Origin: Littorina saxatilis
Lineage: Eukaryota; Mollusca; Gastropoda; Littorinimorpha; Littorinidae
Assembly: GCF_037325665.1 (NCBI RefSeq)
Contig: NC_090246.1
Span: forward strand, 88,568,063-88,632,062
DNA: 64,000 bases
Direction of reading: 5' to 3'
Shown: positions 10,355-22,664 of the stretch, one piece after another
Layout: each line of letters begins with the position of its first letter
Position numbering within the stretch: position 1 is the stretch's first letter
Notes under the pieces: model-generated
The model's input: only the letters and a program-made list of their open reading frames with translations
The model's database searches: none
Told to the model about the DNA's origin: nothing
Program-made: the position numbers and the translations under genes

Positions 10355-13300
10355 ATGGCGACCAGCAGCAGCAGCAGTGACGCTAACACAACGCCACAAC
10401 CGGCCTCAACAGATTTGGTAAGTTGATTTTGTTTTTGTAAAGATAAAAAAAATAAAGTAGCGTGTTACTTTTTTCTCAGACATAGCTTTTTAGAAAAATA
10501 AATGTTTTTATGTAAGATTTTTTTTTTTGATATTGTTTTTTTTTTGTAGCTCAGACATAGTTCTTTTTTTTTATTGCAGCGTAACCAATGCCCGCACTGT
10601 GAACAGGTTTTTACACAAAACTACAACCTTAACGCTCATGTTAACGAAGCCCATAACAAAGCCAGACCTTTTCTCTGTGCTATGTGCGGCAAGTCGTTTA
10701 GCAGAAAACACGGCCTTGCTCGGCATGAAAAAACCAAAAACTGCCAAGATGTTGCGAGTCGGACACCTCCACCACCAGCGCCGACAGTCGCTGGGTCCAA
10801 AAGAAAAAGTTCGTCCTCACAGGAAGCCCCTTCCCCCAAAAAGGGATTAAACAAACGAGCACTAGAAAAAGAAAAAATCAAAAAGTTACCTTCTGAAGAA
10901 AGACAAATGTACGAAAAGCATTGGAATTCTGTTAAAACTCATAAGCGGCCTGGTAAACTTCAGTCAACCTATACCATTCTCTGGAACCCTTGTTCTGATT
11001 TCCCTGATTGGGACGAGTCGCTTCTTGAGCTGTTCCATGAACAAAACAAACGCTTCAAAATCAATTTTTCTCACTCTTTTCTTCTCAAAAACAAAGAGTC
11101 GGGTGACTTGTCTTTCTTTCATGCCTCAGTCAATAACCACTCTGTCTTACAACGACCGCGCCTGATCAACTCAAAGCAGGACTTTCTTTCTTTTCTCGGT
11201 GAAATCAGTGACCATGACATTTTAGAACAAGTTAGACTCGAACGCCCAAACTCTCGGTATTCTGTTCACAGCATCATGTCTTCCAGTTTCTATGTCACGC
11301 CTTTGACTGACTTTCCTATCGGTTGTGCCTGTGGTAGTCTACCTGACTACATCACAAACACACAGTTCTTGCACAAGTTGCAAAAAGACGAGCATCATCA
11401 TTTTCCTTATACTGATGGTCTGTGTCTCTTTCGCTGTCTTGCTTTGCACAAAGGAGCCTCGCGTCATTCTTTACAAAAACCCACAAAAACCTTGTTCAAA
11501 CAGTGGGCCGGACATTCCCCCCCTGTCCACTTTCCGGGGATCACTTTGTTTCAACTTGAGTCGATTGAATCTGAGTTTAATGTGAACATAGATGTGTTTG
11601 AGTTTGATGAGAGCCAAACACCTGTCTGTCTCGTTCCTCTGCGTCGTAGCGCTTACAAACATTCTGGCGTTATGCGTCTCTTGCGTTACAAAGACCATTT
11701 CATGTACATTTTAGACATTGATAAACTCGGTCATGCGTTGGCTTGTTCCAAATGCGGGAAACTCTGGGCGTCTTTGTCTCAAATGAATCGACATGAACAG
11801 ACTTGTCAGGGTGAGGGCTCAAAAGAAAAGTTCAAAGGCGGGGTTTACTCACCACCTCAAAACATTTTTCAACAGCTACAAAACCACGGTGTTCAGGTAA
11901 CCACAGATTTTGTTTTTCCCTACAGAGCGACGTTTGATTTTGAGGTGTTTTTTGACACAGATAACTTACCACAAACAAAATCAGCTGAGTCAAACTGTAC
12001 ACAGTACACAGCAAAACATATTCCTCTTTCTGTTTCTGTATGCAGTAACGTTCCCCATTTCACAGAACCAACCTGTTTTGTGAGTAAAGGTAACCCTCAA
12101 GAACTAGTGGATAACATGGTTAACTACTTAGAACGTATCTCTGAAGCCTCCTGCGCTCTTCTTTGTGAAGAATTTAAAGATGTGTTTGATCAGTTGACTG
12201 AGATCGAAGAGACACAACAACACGAGACAGATAGCCTCAACATCCCCGTAGAAAGACTCAGACAGAAATTATATGAGTATTTACAAGAACTGCCTGTCGT
12301 AGGTTTCAATTCTTCTCGCTACGATCTGAATGTGATCAAACCTTTTCTCATTGAAAAGTTTGTCAAAGACAAAACAGCCCATAACGATCTTCCAAAAGAC
12401 GAAAGTCAAACAGACCCTGTTTTTGAACCAGATGGTTTTGATACCGTGGGTGAAGAAGAAGAAGAGGAAGAGGAAGAAGAAGAAGAAGACAAAGAAGTCA
12501 AAACAGAGGGAAAAAAGAAGGCCCCTAAAAGACCCCCTTTCAAGTTTGTTGTTAAACGAAACAACCAGTATATGTGTCTTTCTACAGACAAACTTCGGTT
12601 TCTCGACATCAACAATTTTCTTGCGCCAGGTTTTAGTTATTCCAAGTACCTCAAGGCGTTCGGTGTCGAAGAGGAAAAGGGTTTTTTCTGCTATGAATAC
12701 GTCACTAGTCTAAGTACACTAGATGAAAGAGAACTCCCACCCCATGCAGCTTTTTTTAGTAAGCTCAAAAACTCAAATATTTCTGATACAGAGTACGCTT
12801 TTTGTCAGCGTGTGTGGACTGAAAACAAAATGATGACTTTGAAGGATTTTTTGGTGTGGTACAACAACCTAGACACAGGGCCGTTTCTGGTTGCTTTGCA
12901 GCATCAGATTAGTATGTACGCTAGTCTGCGAGTTGATTTGCTGAAAGACGGTATTTCTGTCCCCGGGGTGACACTGAAGTATCTGTTTGACACGTTGTCT
13001 TCAGATACCTACTTTTCACTTTTTAACGAAAAACAAAAAGACGTTCACGCACTTTTGCGAAAGAACATTGTCGGGGGGCCGTCTATTGTCTTTCACAGAT
13101 ACCACGAAAAAGACAAAACATACATTCGTGGTAATCAGGACAAACCGGTACAGTCTGTTCAGGGATTTGATGCAAATGCGCTGTATTTAGCTGCACTCAT
13201 GCAAGACATGCCCACAGAGCACCCTGTCATTCGTAGAAAAGAAAACGCTTTTAAAGCGGAAAAAACAGATCCCTACGGTCAGCTAGCTCGGGAATGGTTG

Positions 13301-14932
13301 GAGTGGGTTATGGCATCAAAACAGATCCATCTCCAACATAAGTTTAACGCGAAAGAGAAGGCCCTTGGTCGAAAAAAGATTAGAGTTGATGGTTGGGATG
13401 CCGCAAATCAAATTTGCTATCAGTTTCACGGATGTTTGTTCCACCGACATGACTGTTCTGTGACCGCCGGTAAAACGACTAACCCTGTCACCGGAAAAAC
13501 ACTAGTTGAACTCAGAGAACATACAAGCAACATTACCAAATACCTACGTGAGGATGTGGGTGTGACTGTCGTCGAAAAATGGGAGTGTGAATGGCACGCA
13601 GACAAAAAACAAAACACCTCCATTCAGACTTTTCTACAAGATCGTTTTCCGACACTTAAACCCTTCCGCCATCCTTCTACCATCACAGATCAAACTGTCT
13701 TAGACGCGGTGCAAAACAAAACTTTGTTCGGGTTGGTACAGTGTGATATTTATGTACCTGATCATCTAAAAGAACATTTCAGTGAAATGCAGCCTATTTT
13801 CAAAAATGAGTCTGTCAGCCGAGAACAGATCGGGGATTTTATGAAAGACTACGCTGAAAAACACAAGCTCTTATCCCAACCACGCCGTACACTTGTAGGG
13901 AGTTACCACGGTGAACAAATTCTGCTAGCTACACCCCTTTTGTTTTGGTACGTGCAGCACGGGTTGATTGTTAAAAACATCACGCTGATCGTAGAGTATC
14001 AACCCAAAACCTGTTTCCGTCAATTTGGTGACAGCGTTTCAAACGCAAGACGAGCAGGAGACCAAGATCCGTCAAAAGCTATCTTAGCTGAAACTTTCAA
14101 ACTGCTCGGTAACTCAGCCTACGGAAAAACCTTAACTAACGTGGCCAACCATCGTGATATTCATTACGTTTTGTCTGATGAGGCCTCAAAACTGATCAAC
14201 AATGGTCGTTTTCAAAAATTAACCGAAGTAACAGAAGTTGTCACTGAAGTAGAGATGGCTAAAAAAAAAATCAACTGGTCACTCCCCTCTCAGATTGGTT
14301 ACTTTGTTTACCAGTACGCTAAACTACGCATGTTGGAGTTTCATTTTGATTTTCTGGATAAGTTTGTGTCCAGAGCCGACTACCAGCTTTTGGAAATGGA
14401 TACAGATTCTCTATACATGGCGCTTAGCGCTTCAACGTTAGAAGAGGTGGTTCGTCCTGAACTGCGAGAGCAGTTTTACCAAGTGTATAACCAATGGTTC
14501 CCTGCACAAGCCTGTGACCAACACGAGGCAGCCTTCCAAAACACACGTTTAGCTAACGCCCCATGGGACGCGACTCTCTGTCAGGCCTGTACAGCGCGTG
14601 TCCACTATGACAAACGAACACCCGGTCTCTTTAAAACCGAATACCAAGGAAATGCGTTTATTGGCTTGTGTTCGAAAACCTACTTTTGTGAGGGAGACAG
14701 TGGGAGTAAATTTAGTTCAAAAGGCTTAAACAAAAACCAAAACAAACTGACAAAAGAGTCTTACCAACAGGTGCTTCTAACGCAAGAAAGTGGTGGCGGT
14801 ACAAACACTGGTTTCAAGACAGACGGAAAGTCTATGTTCACATATTCCCAAACCAGAAAGTCACTCTCGTTTTTCTACATCAAGCGTGTGATCGCTTCTG
14901 ATGGGGTTTCAACCCTACCTACACCCGTCTAA
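10355..14932 (+). CDS. Polinton protein-primed family B DNA polymerase
   Basis: The main open frame runs 10574-14932 (about 1450 codons). A short leader exon (10355-10417) with a GTAAGT donor and a TTGCAG acceptor (10579) keeps frame and gives an ATG start. Order: two C2H2 zinc fingers (residues ~5-58), an OTU-like protease signature DGLCLFRCLA (~280) with a His in DHFMYI (~373), a third C2H2 finger (~388-412), exonuclease motif FDFEVFF (~454), GFNSSRYDLN, an acidic Glu run (~620), polymerase motif A GFDANALYLAALM (~865), a nuclease-like insert DGWDAANQICYQFHGCLF (~938), motif B FKLLGNSAYGK (~1178), and motif C MDTDSLY (~1274). All key motifs are present. It replicates the element by protein priming in the nucleus. 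Whether the OTU and nuclease parts are active is unknown. Confidence 0.9.
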
Positions 14933-15502
14933 AGGGTCTCTTTCCTTTTTGACTGTGATACCCCTCTAATGGGTCTCTTTCTTTTTTTGACTGTGATACC
15001 GCCGCCTGTGATATGGTTAACATTCCAATGCCAAACAACTTTGTCGTTTTTTTGTAAATAAATTTGTTAAGCCGTGTTTTGCTTCTGTAAATAATGCTCG
15101 TATTGTTTAATCCCAAAAAACCCCAATGTGGCTTTGACATACCCTGTCAAAACGGTCCCAAGCCCGTGAAAACACAGAGGGAGGGTAAACACCTATATGC
15201 GACTCTTTAGACAGTCCAGTGAAATTTAAACACTTTTCTGGCTGACTATTGGGGTGTAAAGGTGCCCAAAGCAAAACGCCGCAACAACGAAGAAAATAAT
15301 AAAAATAAAAAATAAAATAAAAACTTTAGTCAGTGGGTTAGTTACGAAGGTTCGCTGTTTTATATAGATGCTGTTCACAACTGCCTAGTACAATTAAATG
15401 GGTTTATCTGTGCTTCGCGTAGCCCTCTCTCTTTTATGTTGGTAATAGTTATGTAACTCGGTGAACTGCCAGAGGTGTCAGGGTAATGCAGTAATCCTGT
15501 CA
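14933..15502. other. Polinton right subterminal region, no gene seen
   Basis: Begins with two imperfect direct repeats of GGGTCTCTTTCCTTTTTGAC type (14935 and 14970), then AT-rich sequence, then a GC-rich CTTCGCGTAGCCCTCTC block (15412) and a GAGGTGTCAGG block (15470). The last two also occur near the left TIR and in the central spacer. Confidence 0.55.
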
Positions 15503-15721
15503 TTACCCCAGCTGGAGTGGTCATTAGTACCGAGCAACAGGTACAGGCACATGAAATCACATGACAAAATATAAAACTCAATAAACCGTTTATCCGCAAT
15601 ATCTCCTTATCACTACTTAAACACAGGCACCTTAACCTATAACTTTATGCTGGGCCATACCCTTGCGCATTGCGCATTGCGCAAAAAAATGGGGGCCGGT
15701 CCGTGCGCGATACCTACTACT
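15503..15721 (-). repeat. Polinton right terminal inverted repeat
   Basis: Inverted copy of 1129-1347. The match stops sharply inward of 15503, which sets the TIR length at 219 bp. Confidence 0.93.
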
Positions 15722-15727
15722 TGTGTG
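15722..15727. repeat. Polinton target site duplication, right
   Basis: TGTGTG directly after the right TIR, matching the left copy. The interrupted repeat continues from here. Confidence 0.75.
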
Positions 15728-16431
15728 TGTGTGTAGAGCGATTCAGACTAAACTACTGGACCGATCTTTATGAAATTTGACATGAGAGTTCCTGGGTATG
15801 AAATCCCCGAACGTTTTTTTTCATTTTTTTGATAAATGTCTTTGATGACGTCATATCCGGCTTTTCTTGAAAGTTGAGGCGGCACTGTCACGCCCTCATT
15901 TTTCAACCAAATTGGTTGAAATTTTGGTCAAGTAATCTTCGACGAAGCCCGGACTTCGGTATTGCATTTCAGCTTGGTGGCTTAAAAATTAATTAATGAC
16001 TTTGGTCATTAAAAATCTGAAAATTGTAAAAAAAAATAAAAATTTATAAAACGATCCAAATTTACGTTTATCTTATTCTCCATCATTTGCTGATTCCAAA
16101 AACATATAAATATGTTATATTCGGATTAAAAACAAGCTCTGAAAATTAAATATATAAAAATTATTATCAAAATTAAATTGTCCAAATCAATTTAAAAACA
16201 CTTTCATCTTATTCCTTGTCGGTTCCTGATTCCAAAAACATATAGATATGATATGTTCGGATTAAAAACACGCTCAGAAAGTTAAAACGAAGAGAGGTAG
16301 GCCCTACAGAAAAGCGTGCTATGCAGCATAGCGTAACCACTACCGCGCTAAATGGCATTGCGTTCAGTTTCATTCTGTGAGTTCGACAGCTACTTGACTA
16401 AATATTGTATTTTCGCCTTACGCGACTTGTT
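15728..16431 (-). mobile_element. HINE-like repeat, copy 2, remaining part
   Basis: Continues the copy opened at 1025 from the TG tract to the terminal GCGACTTGTTT. The fit of both parts fixes the Polinton insertion point. Confidence 0.8.
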
Positions 16432-16843
16432 TTGATATTAGTCCTTCGTGACGTCAATTTTGGCTTTTAGTGAAGGTTGAGGCGGCACTGGCATGCCCTC
16501 ATTTTGCAATCAAATTGATTGGCATTTTGGTCAAGCAATCTTCGACGAAGGCTGAATTACAGGATTGGAAGCTTAATAATTGAGTAATGAGTTTTGTCAT
16601 TAAAACTCTCAAAATTCGATTTAAGACTAAAATTTTAGTAATCGATCTTAAAATGATTTCATCTTATTCTTTATGTTTTCTTGAATCCAAAATCAAATAA
16701 AGAAACAAACATGTGGAAGTATTATTTTGAAGAATGTATATGACAAGCTTGATAAACATCTGTCCGGCAGTCACAGTGTGTGTTTAGATTTGGATGTCTT
16801 TGTGCAGATGTGCGTTTGTGAAAGTTGTCTTGAATTTATTTTA
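16432..16843 (-). repeat. Old truncated HINE-like fragment
   Basis: Diverged match to the middle of the repeat (GACGTCA, GGTTGAGGCGGCACTG, CAAATTGATTGGCATTTTGG). No hairpin end or gene is seen. Confidence 0.6.
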
Positions 16844-17690
16844 AACAAGTCGCGTAAGGCGAAAATACAATATTTAGTCAAGTAGCTGCCATTTTTCAGC
16901 AAGACCGTATACTCGTAGCATCGTCAGTCCACCGCTCATGGCAAAGGCAGTGAAATTGACAAGAAGAGCGGGGTAGTAGTTGCGCTAAGAAGGATAGCAC
17001 GCTTTTCTGTACCTCTCTTTGTTTTAACTTTCTGAGCGTGTTTTTAATCCAAACATATCATATCTATATGTTTTTGGAATCAGGAACCGACAAGGAATAA
17101 GATGAAAGTGTTTTTAAATTGATTTGGACAATTTAATTTTGATAATAATTTTTATATATTTAATTTTCAGAGCTTGTTTTTAATCCGAATATAACATATT
17201 TATATGTTTTTGGAATCAGCAAATGATGGAGAATAAGATAAACGTAAATTTGGATCGTTTTATAAATTTTTATTTTTTTTTTACAATTTTCCGATTTTTA
17301 ATGACCAAAGTCATTAATTAGTTTTTAAGCCACCAAGCTGAAATGCAATACCGAACCCCGGGCTTCGTCGAAGAGTACTTGACCAAAATTTCAACCAATT
17401 TGGTTGAAAAATGAGGGCGTGACAGTGCCGCCTCAACTTTCACGAAAAGCCGGATATGACGTCATCAAAGACATTTATCAAAAAAATGAAAAAAACGTTC
17501 GGGGATTTCATACCCAGGAACTCTCATGTCAAATTTCATAAAGATCGGTCCAGTAGTTTAGTCTGAATCGCTCTACACACACACACACACACACGCACGC
17601 ACGCACACACACACGCACATACACCACGACCCTCGTTTCGATTCCCCCTCGATGTTAAAATATTTAGTCAAAACTTGACTAAATATAAAA
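16844..17690 (+). mobile_element. HINE-like repeat, copy 3 (subfamily A)
   Basis: 5' end AACAAGTCGCGTAAGGCG, 5' subterminal motif ATATTTAGTCAAG, CA microsatellite near the 3' end, and a terminal hairpin with the same motif as its stem. Confidence 0.8.
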
Positions 17691-18729
17691 AACCAATGTC
17701 AGTAAAAACCACCGAACTTCCAATCGCCCACTTAAACTGCCAATCATTCTTCGTGACGCTTTAATCTACTTTTATTGTTCCAGCATCACATTATATTTAT
17801 ATTAACATCACATTATTCCCACATTCAGCCCTATCATATCAGAAGATAATTGAACATTCGTCGCCTTTTGAAATTGCAGTCTGTTGATAAAAATCTAGGC
17901 AGCGCAGGGGACAGTACCCTGTTGAATTCTCGTAAATAATAGCATTCCATTAGAAGGGCACATAATTATCTAATTATGAAAACCCTGGTCGGGGGTAGGT
18001 GAGGGGGGTGGGGGGGGGGTCATGGGCGGATCCAGGGGGGTTTCCGGACCTCCCACCCCCCACCCCCACCCCCAGCCTAAAAAATAATTATTGAGAAAAA
18101 GAGAGAAACAAATTGAAAATAAAGAAAAACTGATGGTTCAGATTGCATCATTGTCCTTGATTTGTATCAAACATTTTCCTGGGGTGCATGCCCCCGAACC
18201 TGCCTAGGAATCGGCCTTTGTTTTCTAAGTGACGGTTTGAAAAGATGTTTAGTCATTTGTTTGCCCAGGTTGCACCTGATCGGTCAATTGTCCTTGTTTT
18301 GATCCGGATTTGTCTTTTTAAATTAACTTTTTGGAAGTTGTATTACTATAAGGGGAAGTTTCTTGGCTCGGAGTGCACCAGATGGCTTCATTACACCCCT
18401 GGTATAGGGGTGTGTATACAACTCTCCTGTGTTCACTTTCAAGTGAATAACTATCGTTCTGATATCATTTTAAAGTGAAGCTAAAGAAACCTGGTATCGG
18501 CACTGCTGTGCATCTCCTATGATCTCAATGGTATCAAGGCACGCCTTTGCCGCGACAAGGTTTGCCGATACCGGCACTTGTCTTGTCTAGACAGTGACGT
18601 CATTCATAGATGACGCCAATCATAAATGACGTTTGTCAAGGGAACTTATGCTTTCAAGTGTTGCTGCTTCCAGTGACAGGAAGGTATAGAGATTGATCAT
18701 TGTATACAATCAATTTATCATTGTATACA
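17691..18729. other. Unassigned single-copy-looking stretch
   Basis: AT-rich sequence with G and C runs at 18001-18075. There is one 77-codon open frame with no recognisable domain. The phrase CCTGGTATAGGGGTGTGTATA at 18400 recurs at 38157, so part of it is repetitive. No gene is supported. Confidence 0.4.
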
Positions 18730-18734
18730 CAAAT

Positions 18735-18890
18735 TACACAAACGTCATCTTGTGAGGGACCAAAAAATATTGAAACTCTCGGATGATTTTTTTGTGTGGT
18801 ATCAACCTCGACCTACGGTCTCGGTTGATACCACAAACAAATCATCCTCGAGTTTCAATATTTGTCGGTCCCTCACTCGATGACGTTGTG
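18735..18890. repeat. Foldback (long inverted repeat)
   Basis: Two ~65-base arms are complementary: the left arm runs from ACGTCATCTTGTGAGGGACC and the right arm ends GGTCCCTCACTCGATGACGT. The loop is short. This suggests a MITE-like foldback or an RNA hairpin. Confidence 0.7.
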
Positions 18891-18902
18891 TAATCTCTAT
18901 AT

Positions 18903-19255
18903 AGGATTCGCTCCATGTGTTTGTTTGTTTGTGTTCGCATATAGATCTCAAGAATGAACGGACCGATCGTCACCAAACTTGGTGAACAGGTTCTATACAT
19001 TCCTGAGACGGTCCTTACAAAAATTGGGACCAGTCAAACACACGGTTAGGGAGTTATTGGTGGATTAAGATTAAGATTAGGATTCGCTCCATGTGTTTGT
19101 TTGTTTGTTTGTGTTCGCATATAGATCTCAAGAATGAACGGACCGATCGTCACCAAACTTGGTGAACAGGTTCTATACATTCCTGAGACGGCCCTTACAA
19201 AAATTGGGACCAGTCAAACACATGGTTAGGGAGTTATTGGTGGATTAAGATTCTA
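18903..19255 (+). repeat. Tandem pair of a ~175-bp repeat
   Basis: Two near-identical units, each from GGATTCGCTCCATGTG to GGAGTTATTGGTGGATTAAG. A third copy is in intron 7 of the first chitinase gene at 38175-38400. Confidence 0.85.
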
Positions 19256-19282
19256 CAAGGACTTATAGAGGGAGATATTAAT

Positions 19283-19342
19283 GGTCAAAGGGAAATAACC
19301 TTCTCAGTTGGTGGCAGTGAGAATGGTTATTTCCCTTTGACC
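19283..19342. repeat. Perfect 18-bp-stem hairpin, loop form 1
   Basis: Stem GGTCAAAGGGAAATAACC and its complement flank a 24-base loop beginning TTCTCAGTTGG. The copy at 38432-38490 has the same stem with the loop inverted. Confidence 0.85.
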
Positions 19343-19519
19343 AACGGGGGTGTTTTTCCTACCTCGGAGGAATTTCTTGTTTTCCTTGTTTTTAATCAAC
19401 ATTTTCCGGACCCCCCCAGAAGGTTCGAACGCTTCGCGCCCTCAACTAAATGCTTCTCGTCGTCGAATTGTCCCTAAACAGAATTTGGAAATCCCCCCTT
19501 TAAAATGATGTGATCCGCC

Positions 19520-20098
19520 CCTGGGGGGGGGGGGGGGGGGGAGAGAGAGCGTGCTGCAGTCCTGTTGTGTTAAGGTAAATCATGTGTATGTGTTTCTGTG
19601 TGTGTGTGTGTATGTGTATGTGTGTGTGTGTGTGTGTGTATGTGTGTGTCTGTGTGTGTGTCTGTGTGTGTGTCTGTGACTGTTTGTCTGTGTCTATGTT
19701 TGTGCGTGCGTACGTAGGTGCGTGCGTGCGTGCGTGTGTGCATGCGTGCGTGCGTGCGTGTGCGAATGCGTGCGTGTCTGTCGGCCTGTCTGTCAGTCTA
19801 TGCCGGCTTATCTCTCTTCTCTCTGTCTGTGCGTGTGTGCGCGCGTGTGTGTGTGTGACATTGAAACTCTGCAGGATGAACAAACAGTTTACAGCACCTC
19901 CTGCTGTGACTACACAAAAGCAAGGGAACTCTTTATTTCTTGATGATGCAGGTGCAATTAAAACACACATAACAGACACAGGTGCAGCAACACAATGAAC
20001 CCCTGGGGGTCTAATGAAACACAGTTGATGATATGAAATTAATGAAGTGTGACCTATGTCAATTTCGATTCTAATCTGAAAGTTATTTGATGTCCGGT
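19520..20098. repeat. TG / GCGT microsatellites and upstream region of the first chitinase gene
   Basis: Positions 19580-19860 are TG- and GCGT-rich. 19861-20098 is unique-looking sequence just upstream of the proposed promoter. No gene is seen. Confidence 0.5.
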
Positions 20099-20106
20099 TA
20101 TAAATA
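20099..20106 (+). promoter_or_regulatory. Candidate TATA box of chitinase gene 1
   Basis: TATAAATA, about 30 bases before a plausible start of transcription near 20129 and 70 bases before an ATG followed by a GTAAGC donor. Confidence 0.45.
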
Positions 20107-20129
20107 CCTATATAGCCAGAGTCTTCCTC

Positions 20130-20169
20130 GCTTCAATTAGTCGGAGCTCACATACTGAACATCGCAATG
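20130..20169 (+). other. Candidate first (leader) exon of chitinase gene 1
   Basis: Short exon ending ATG (20167-20169) and followed at once by GTAAGC. The next acceptor (TTGCAG, 22664) is followed by ATG in the same frame, so the two would join in phase. This rests on splice signals and the TATA box only, and needs transcript support. Confidence 0.4.
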
Positions 20170-20352
20170 GTAAGCACTATTATGTAACGTTATTTTCTTT
20201 ACTTTATTTTCTGTTACTTTGCTCAATTTTGCTTTGTGTGGTTTTGTTTTATTGTATTTGGTTGTATTTTATTGCAACAATTGTCTGGTATTATTTATTT
20301 GAGTTTTGATTTGATTTTTTCTTCTCCTTTTGTATAATTATTTTCTTCTTTT

Positions 20353-20419
20353 TACATTTAGTCAAGTTTTGACTAAATGTTTTAACGTAGAGGGGGGAAT
20401 CGAGACGAGGGTCGTGGTG

Positions 20420-20466
<47 letters not shown>

Positions 20467-21210
20467 GATTCAGAGTAAACTACTGGACCGATCTTTATGA
20501 AATTTTACATGGGAGTTCCTGGGTATGATATCCCCAGACTTTGTTTTTCATTTTTTTGATAAATGTCTTTGATGACGTCATATCCGGCTTTTCGTGAAAG
20601 TTGAGGCGGCACTGTCACGCTCTCATTTTTCAACCAAATTGGATGAAATTTTGGTCAAGTAATCTTTGACGAAGCCTGGACTTTGGTATTTTAAAATTTA
20701 ATTAATGAGTTTGCTCATTAAAGTTGTCATTAAAATCGATTTTTCGCAAACAGATTCAAAATTGATTGCATCGTATTCTTCATCACAATATGAATCTAAA
20801 AATATATACATATGTCATATTTACTCTTAAAATGTGATCACAATTAACGAAAATAGAATAATTAGTCTTACTATTAAAATGTAAGAAATCGATCCAAAAA
20901 TGATGTCATTTTATTCGTGATCATTTCCTGATTCCAAAAACATATAGATATGATAGGTTGTATTCAAAACAAGCTCAGAAAGTTAACAAGAATACAGAAA
21001 AGCGCGCTTTCCTGCTTAGCACAATACGCTACCGCGCTAATCTGGCGTGTCAATATCACTACGTTTTGCACGTGGAAGGTGAGCGATTTCCTTCACGCGG
21101 GGATTGACGAAGCTGTACTGTCTTACTGAATAAATACAGTGCGTTCAGTTTCATCCCGTGAGTTCGACAGCTTGACTAAATGTAGTAATTTCGCCTTACG
21201 CGACTTGTTT
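20353..21210 (-). mobile_element. HINE-like repeat, copy 4 (subfamily B)
   Basis: Hairpin stem and 5' motif are ACATTTAGTCAA type rather than ATATTTAGTCAA. The TG microsatellite follows the hairpin. Abuts copy 5. Confidence 0.8.
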
Positions 21211-22040
21211 TTACATTTGGTCAAGTTTTGACTTATTAATGTTTTAACATAGAGTGGGAATCGAGACGAGGGTCATGGTGTATGTGTGTATGTGTGTGTG
21301 TGTGCGTGTGTGTGTGTGTAGAGCGATTCAGAGTAAACTACTGGACCGATCTTTATGAAATTTGACATGAGAGTTCCTTGGTATGATATCCCCGGACGTT
21401 TTTTTCATTTTTTCGATAAATGTCTTTGGTGACGTCATATCCGGCTTTTTGTAAAAGTTGAGGCGGCACTGTCACACCCTCATTTTTCAATCAAATTGAT
21501 TGAAATTTTGGCCAAGCAATCTTCGACAAAGGCCGGACTTCGGTATTGCATTTCAGCTTGGGGGCTTAAAAATTAATTAATGACTTTGGTCATTAAACAT
21601 CTGAAAATTGTAAAAAAACAAATAAAAATTATAAAACGATCCAAATTTACGTTCTACTTATTCTTCATCATTCTTCATCATCTTATTTTTCATCATGTTA
21701 TATTTGGATTAAAAACAAGCTCTGAAAATTAAAAATATAAACATTATGATCAAAATTAAATTTCGAAATCAATTTAAAAACACTTTCATCTTATTCCTTG
21801 TCGGTTCCTGATTCCAAAAACATATAGATATGATATGTTTGGATTAAAAACACGCTCAGAAAGTTAAAACGAAGAGAGGTACAGTAAAGCGTGCTATGAA
21901 GCACAGCGCAACCGCTACCGCGCCAAACAGGCTCGTCACTTTCACTGCCTTTTGCACTAGCGGCGGACTACGTTCAATTTCATTCTGTGAGTTCCACAGC
22001 TTGACTAAATGTAGTAATTTCGCCTTACGCGACTTGTTTG
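21211..22040 (-). mobile_element. HINE-like repeat, copy 5 (subfamily B)
   Basis: Head-to-tail with copy 4. The hairpin is somewhat degraded. Ends CGCCTTACGCGACTTGTTT. Confidence 0.78.
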
Positions 22041-22664
22041 TTTATCACGTCAACAGTAGGCTACGTTTATTTCGTATGTCTTTCTCTGTGCGTCTTTCAT
22101 TATCAATCCCTGAACACTCCATGTCCATTAAAAAATCACTCAGGATTAAATTGTGATGTTTTCAAGCGTTATTCCTGAATGAAAAATGTGCTAATCTCGG
22201 CTTTAGTGAAACACCAACAACAAAATGGACGGTTTGCAAAATTGTAATACCCAACAGAACGATGAAATGCTGTTTTAATCATTTCCATTCTCGTATTGGA
22301 ATTAACTTTGATGATGTCTTTCCAAAGTTGGAAGTACAGATTATGTGAAATGCCTGAATTTGAATAAATTACATCCGCTAGAATCCAAAAAGCTGTTTAC
22401 TTATCGGTGATTTTGTTTGTTTGTTTGTTTGTTTGTTTGTTTGTTTGTTTGTTTGTTTTTGTTTCTTTATTTGTTAGTCGTTCGTTGCTAATTTGTGTGT
22501 TTGTCTCCTTCTTTGTCTCATTTATTGTCTCTTTCTTTGTCTCTTAGTTCGTTTGTTGCTGAGTCGGGTCGTGTATTGAGCGATCTTCGAAGAATCAGCC
22601 TTGACTCTCGTCTTAATAAGAAGTTGTCCACAGATGTGATGACGTAAGTCCTGTTTTCTTGCAG
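22041..22664. other. Intronic stretch upstream of the signal-peptide exon
   Basis: Mostly unique AT-rich sequence with a (GTTT)n run at 22408-22460. It ends in a good acceptor (CTGTTTTCTTGCAG) that opens the signal-peptide exon. Confidence 0.5.

Larger units (their letters stand above)
1129..15721 (+). mobile_element. Polinton/Maverick element with both termini
   Basis: A 14.6 kb self-synthesizing DNA transposon. Seen: 219-bp terminal inverted repeats starting AGTAGTAG, a 6-bp target duplication TGTGTG (1123-1128 and 15722-15727), a protein-primed family B DNA polymerase, a FtsK/HerA-type packaging ATPase, and pieces of double-jelly-roll major capsid protein, adenain-like cysteine protease and retroviral-type integrase C-terminus. 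These are the defining Polinton parts. The TIRs are nearly identical, so insertion looks recent. The polymerase and ATPase are open. The capsid/protease/integrase half is rearranged into partial tandem copies with several breaks, so the copy is judged broken in that half. Confidence 0.95.

Noticed and set aside
12406-12615. A Ser-rich minus-strand protein
   Set aside because: It is the complement of the polymerase's Glu-rich run (GAA/GAG codons).
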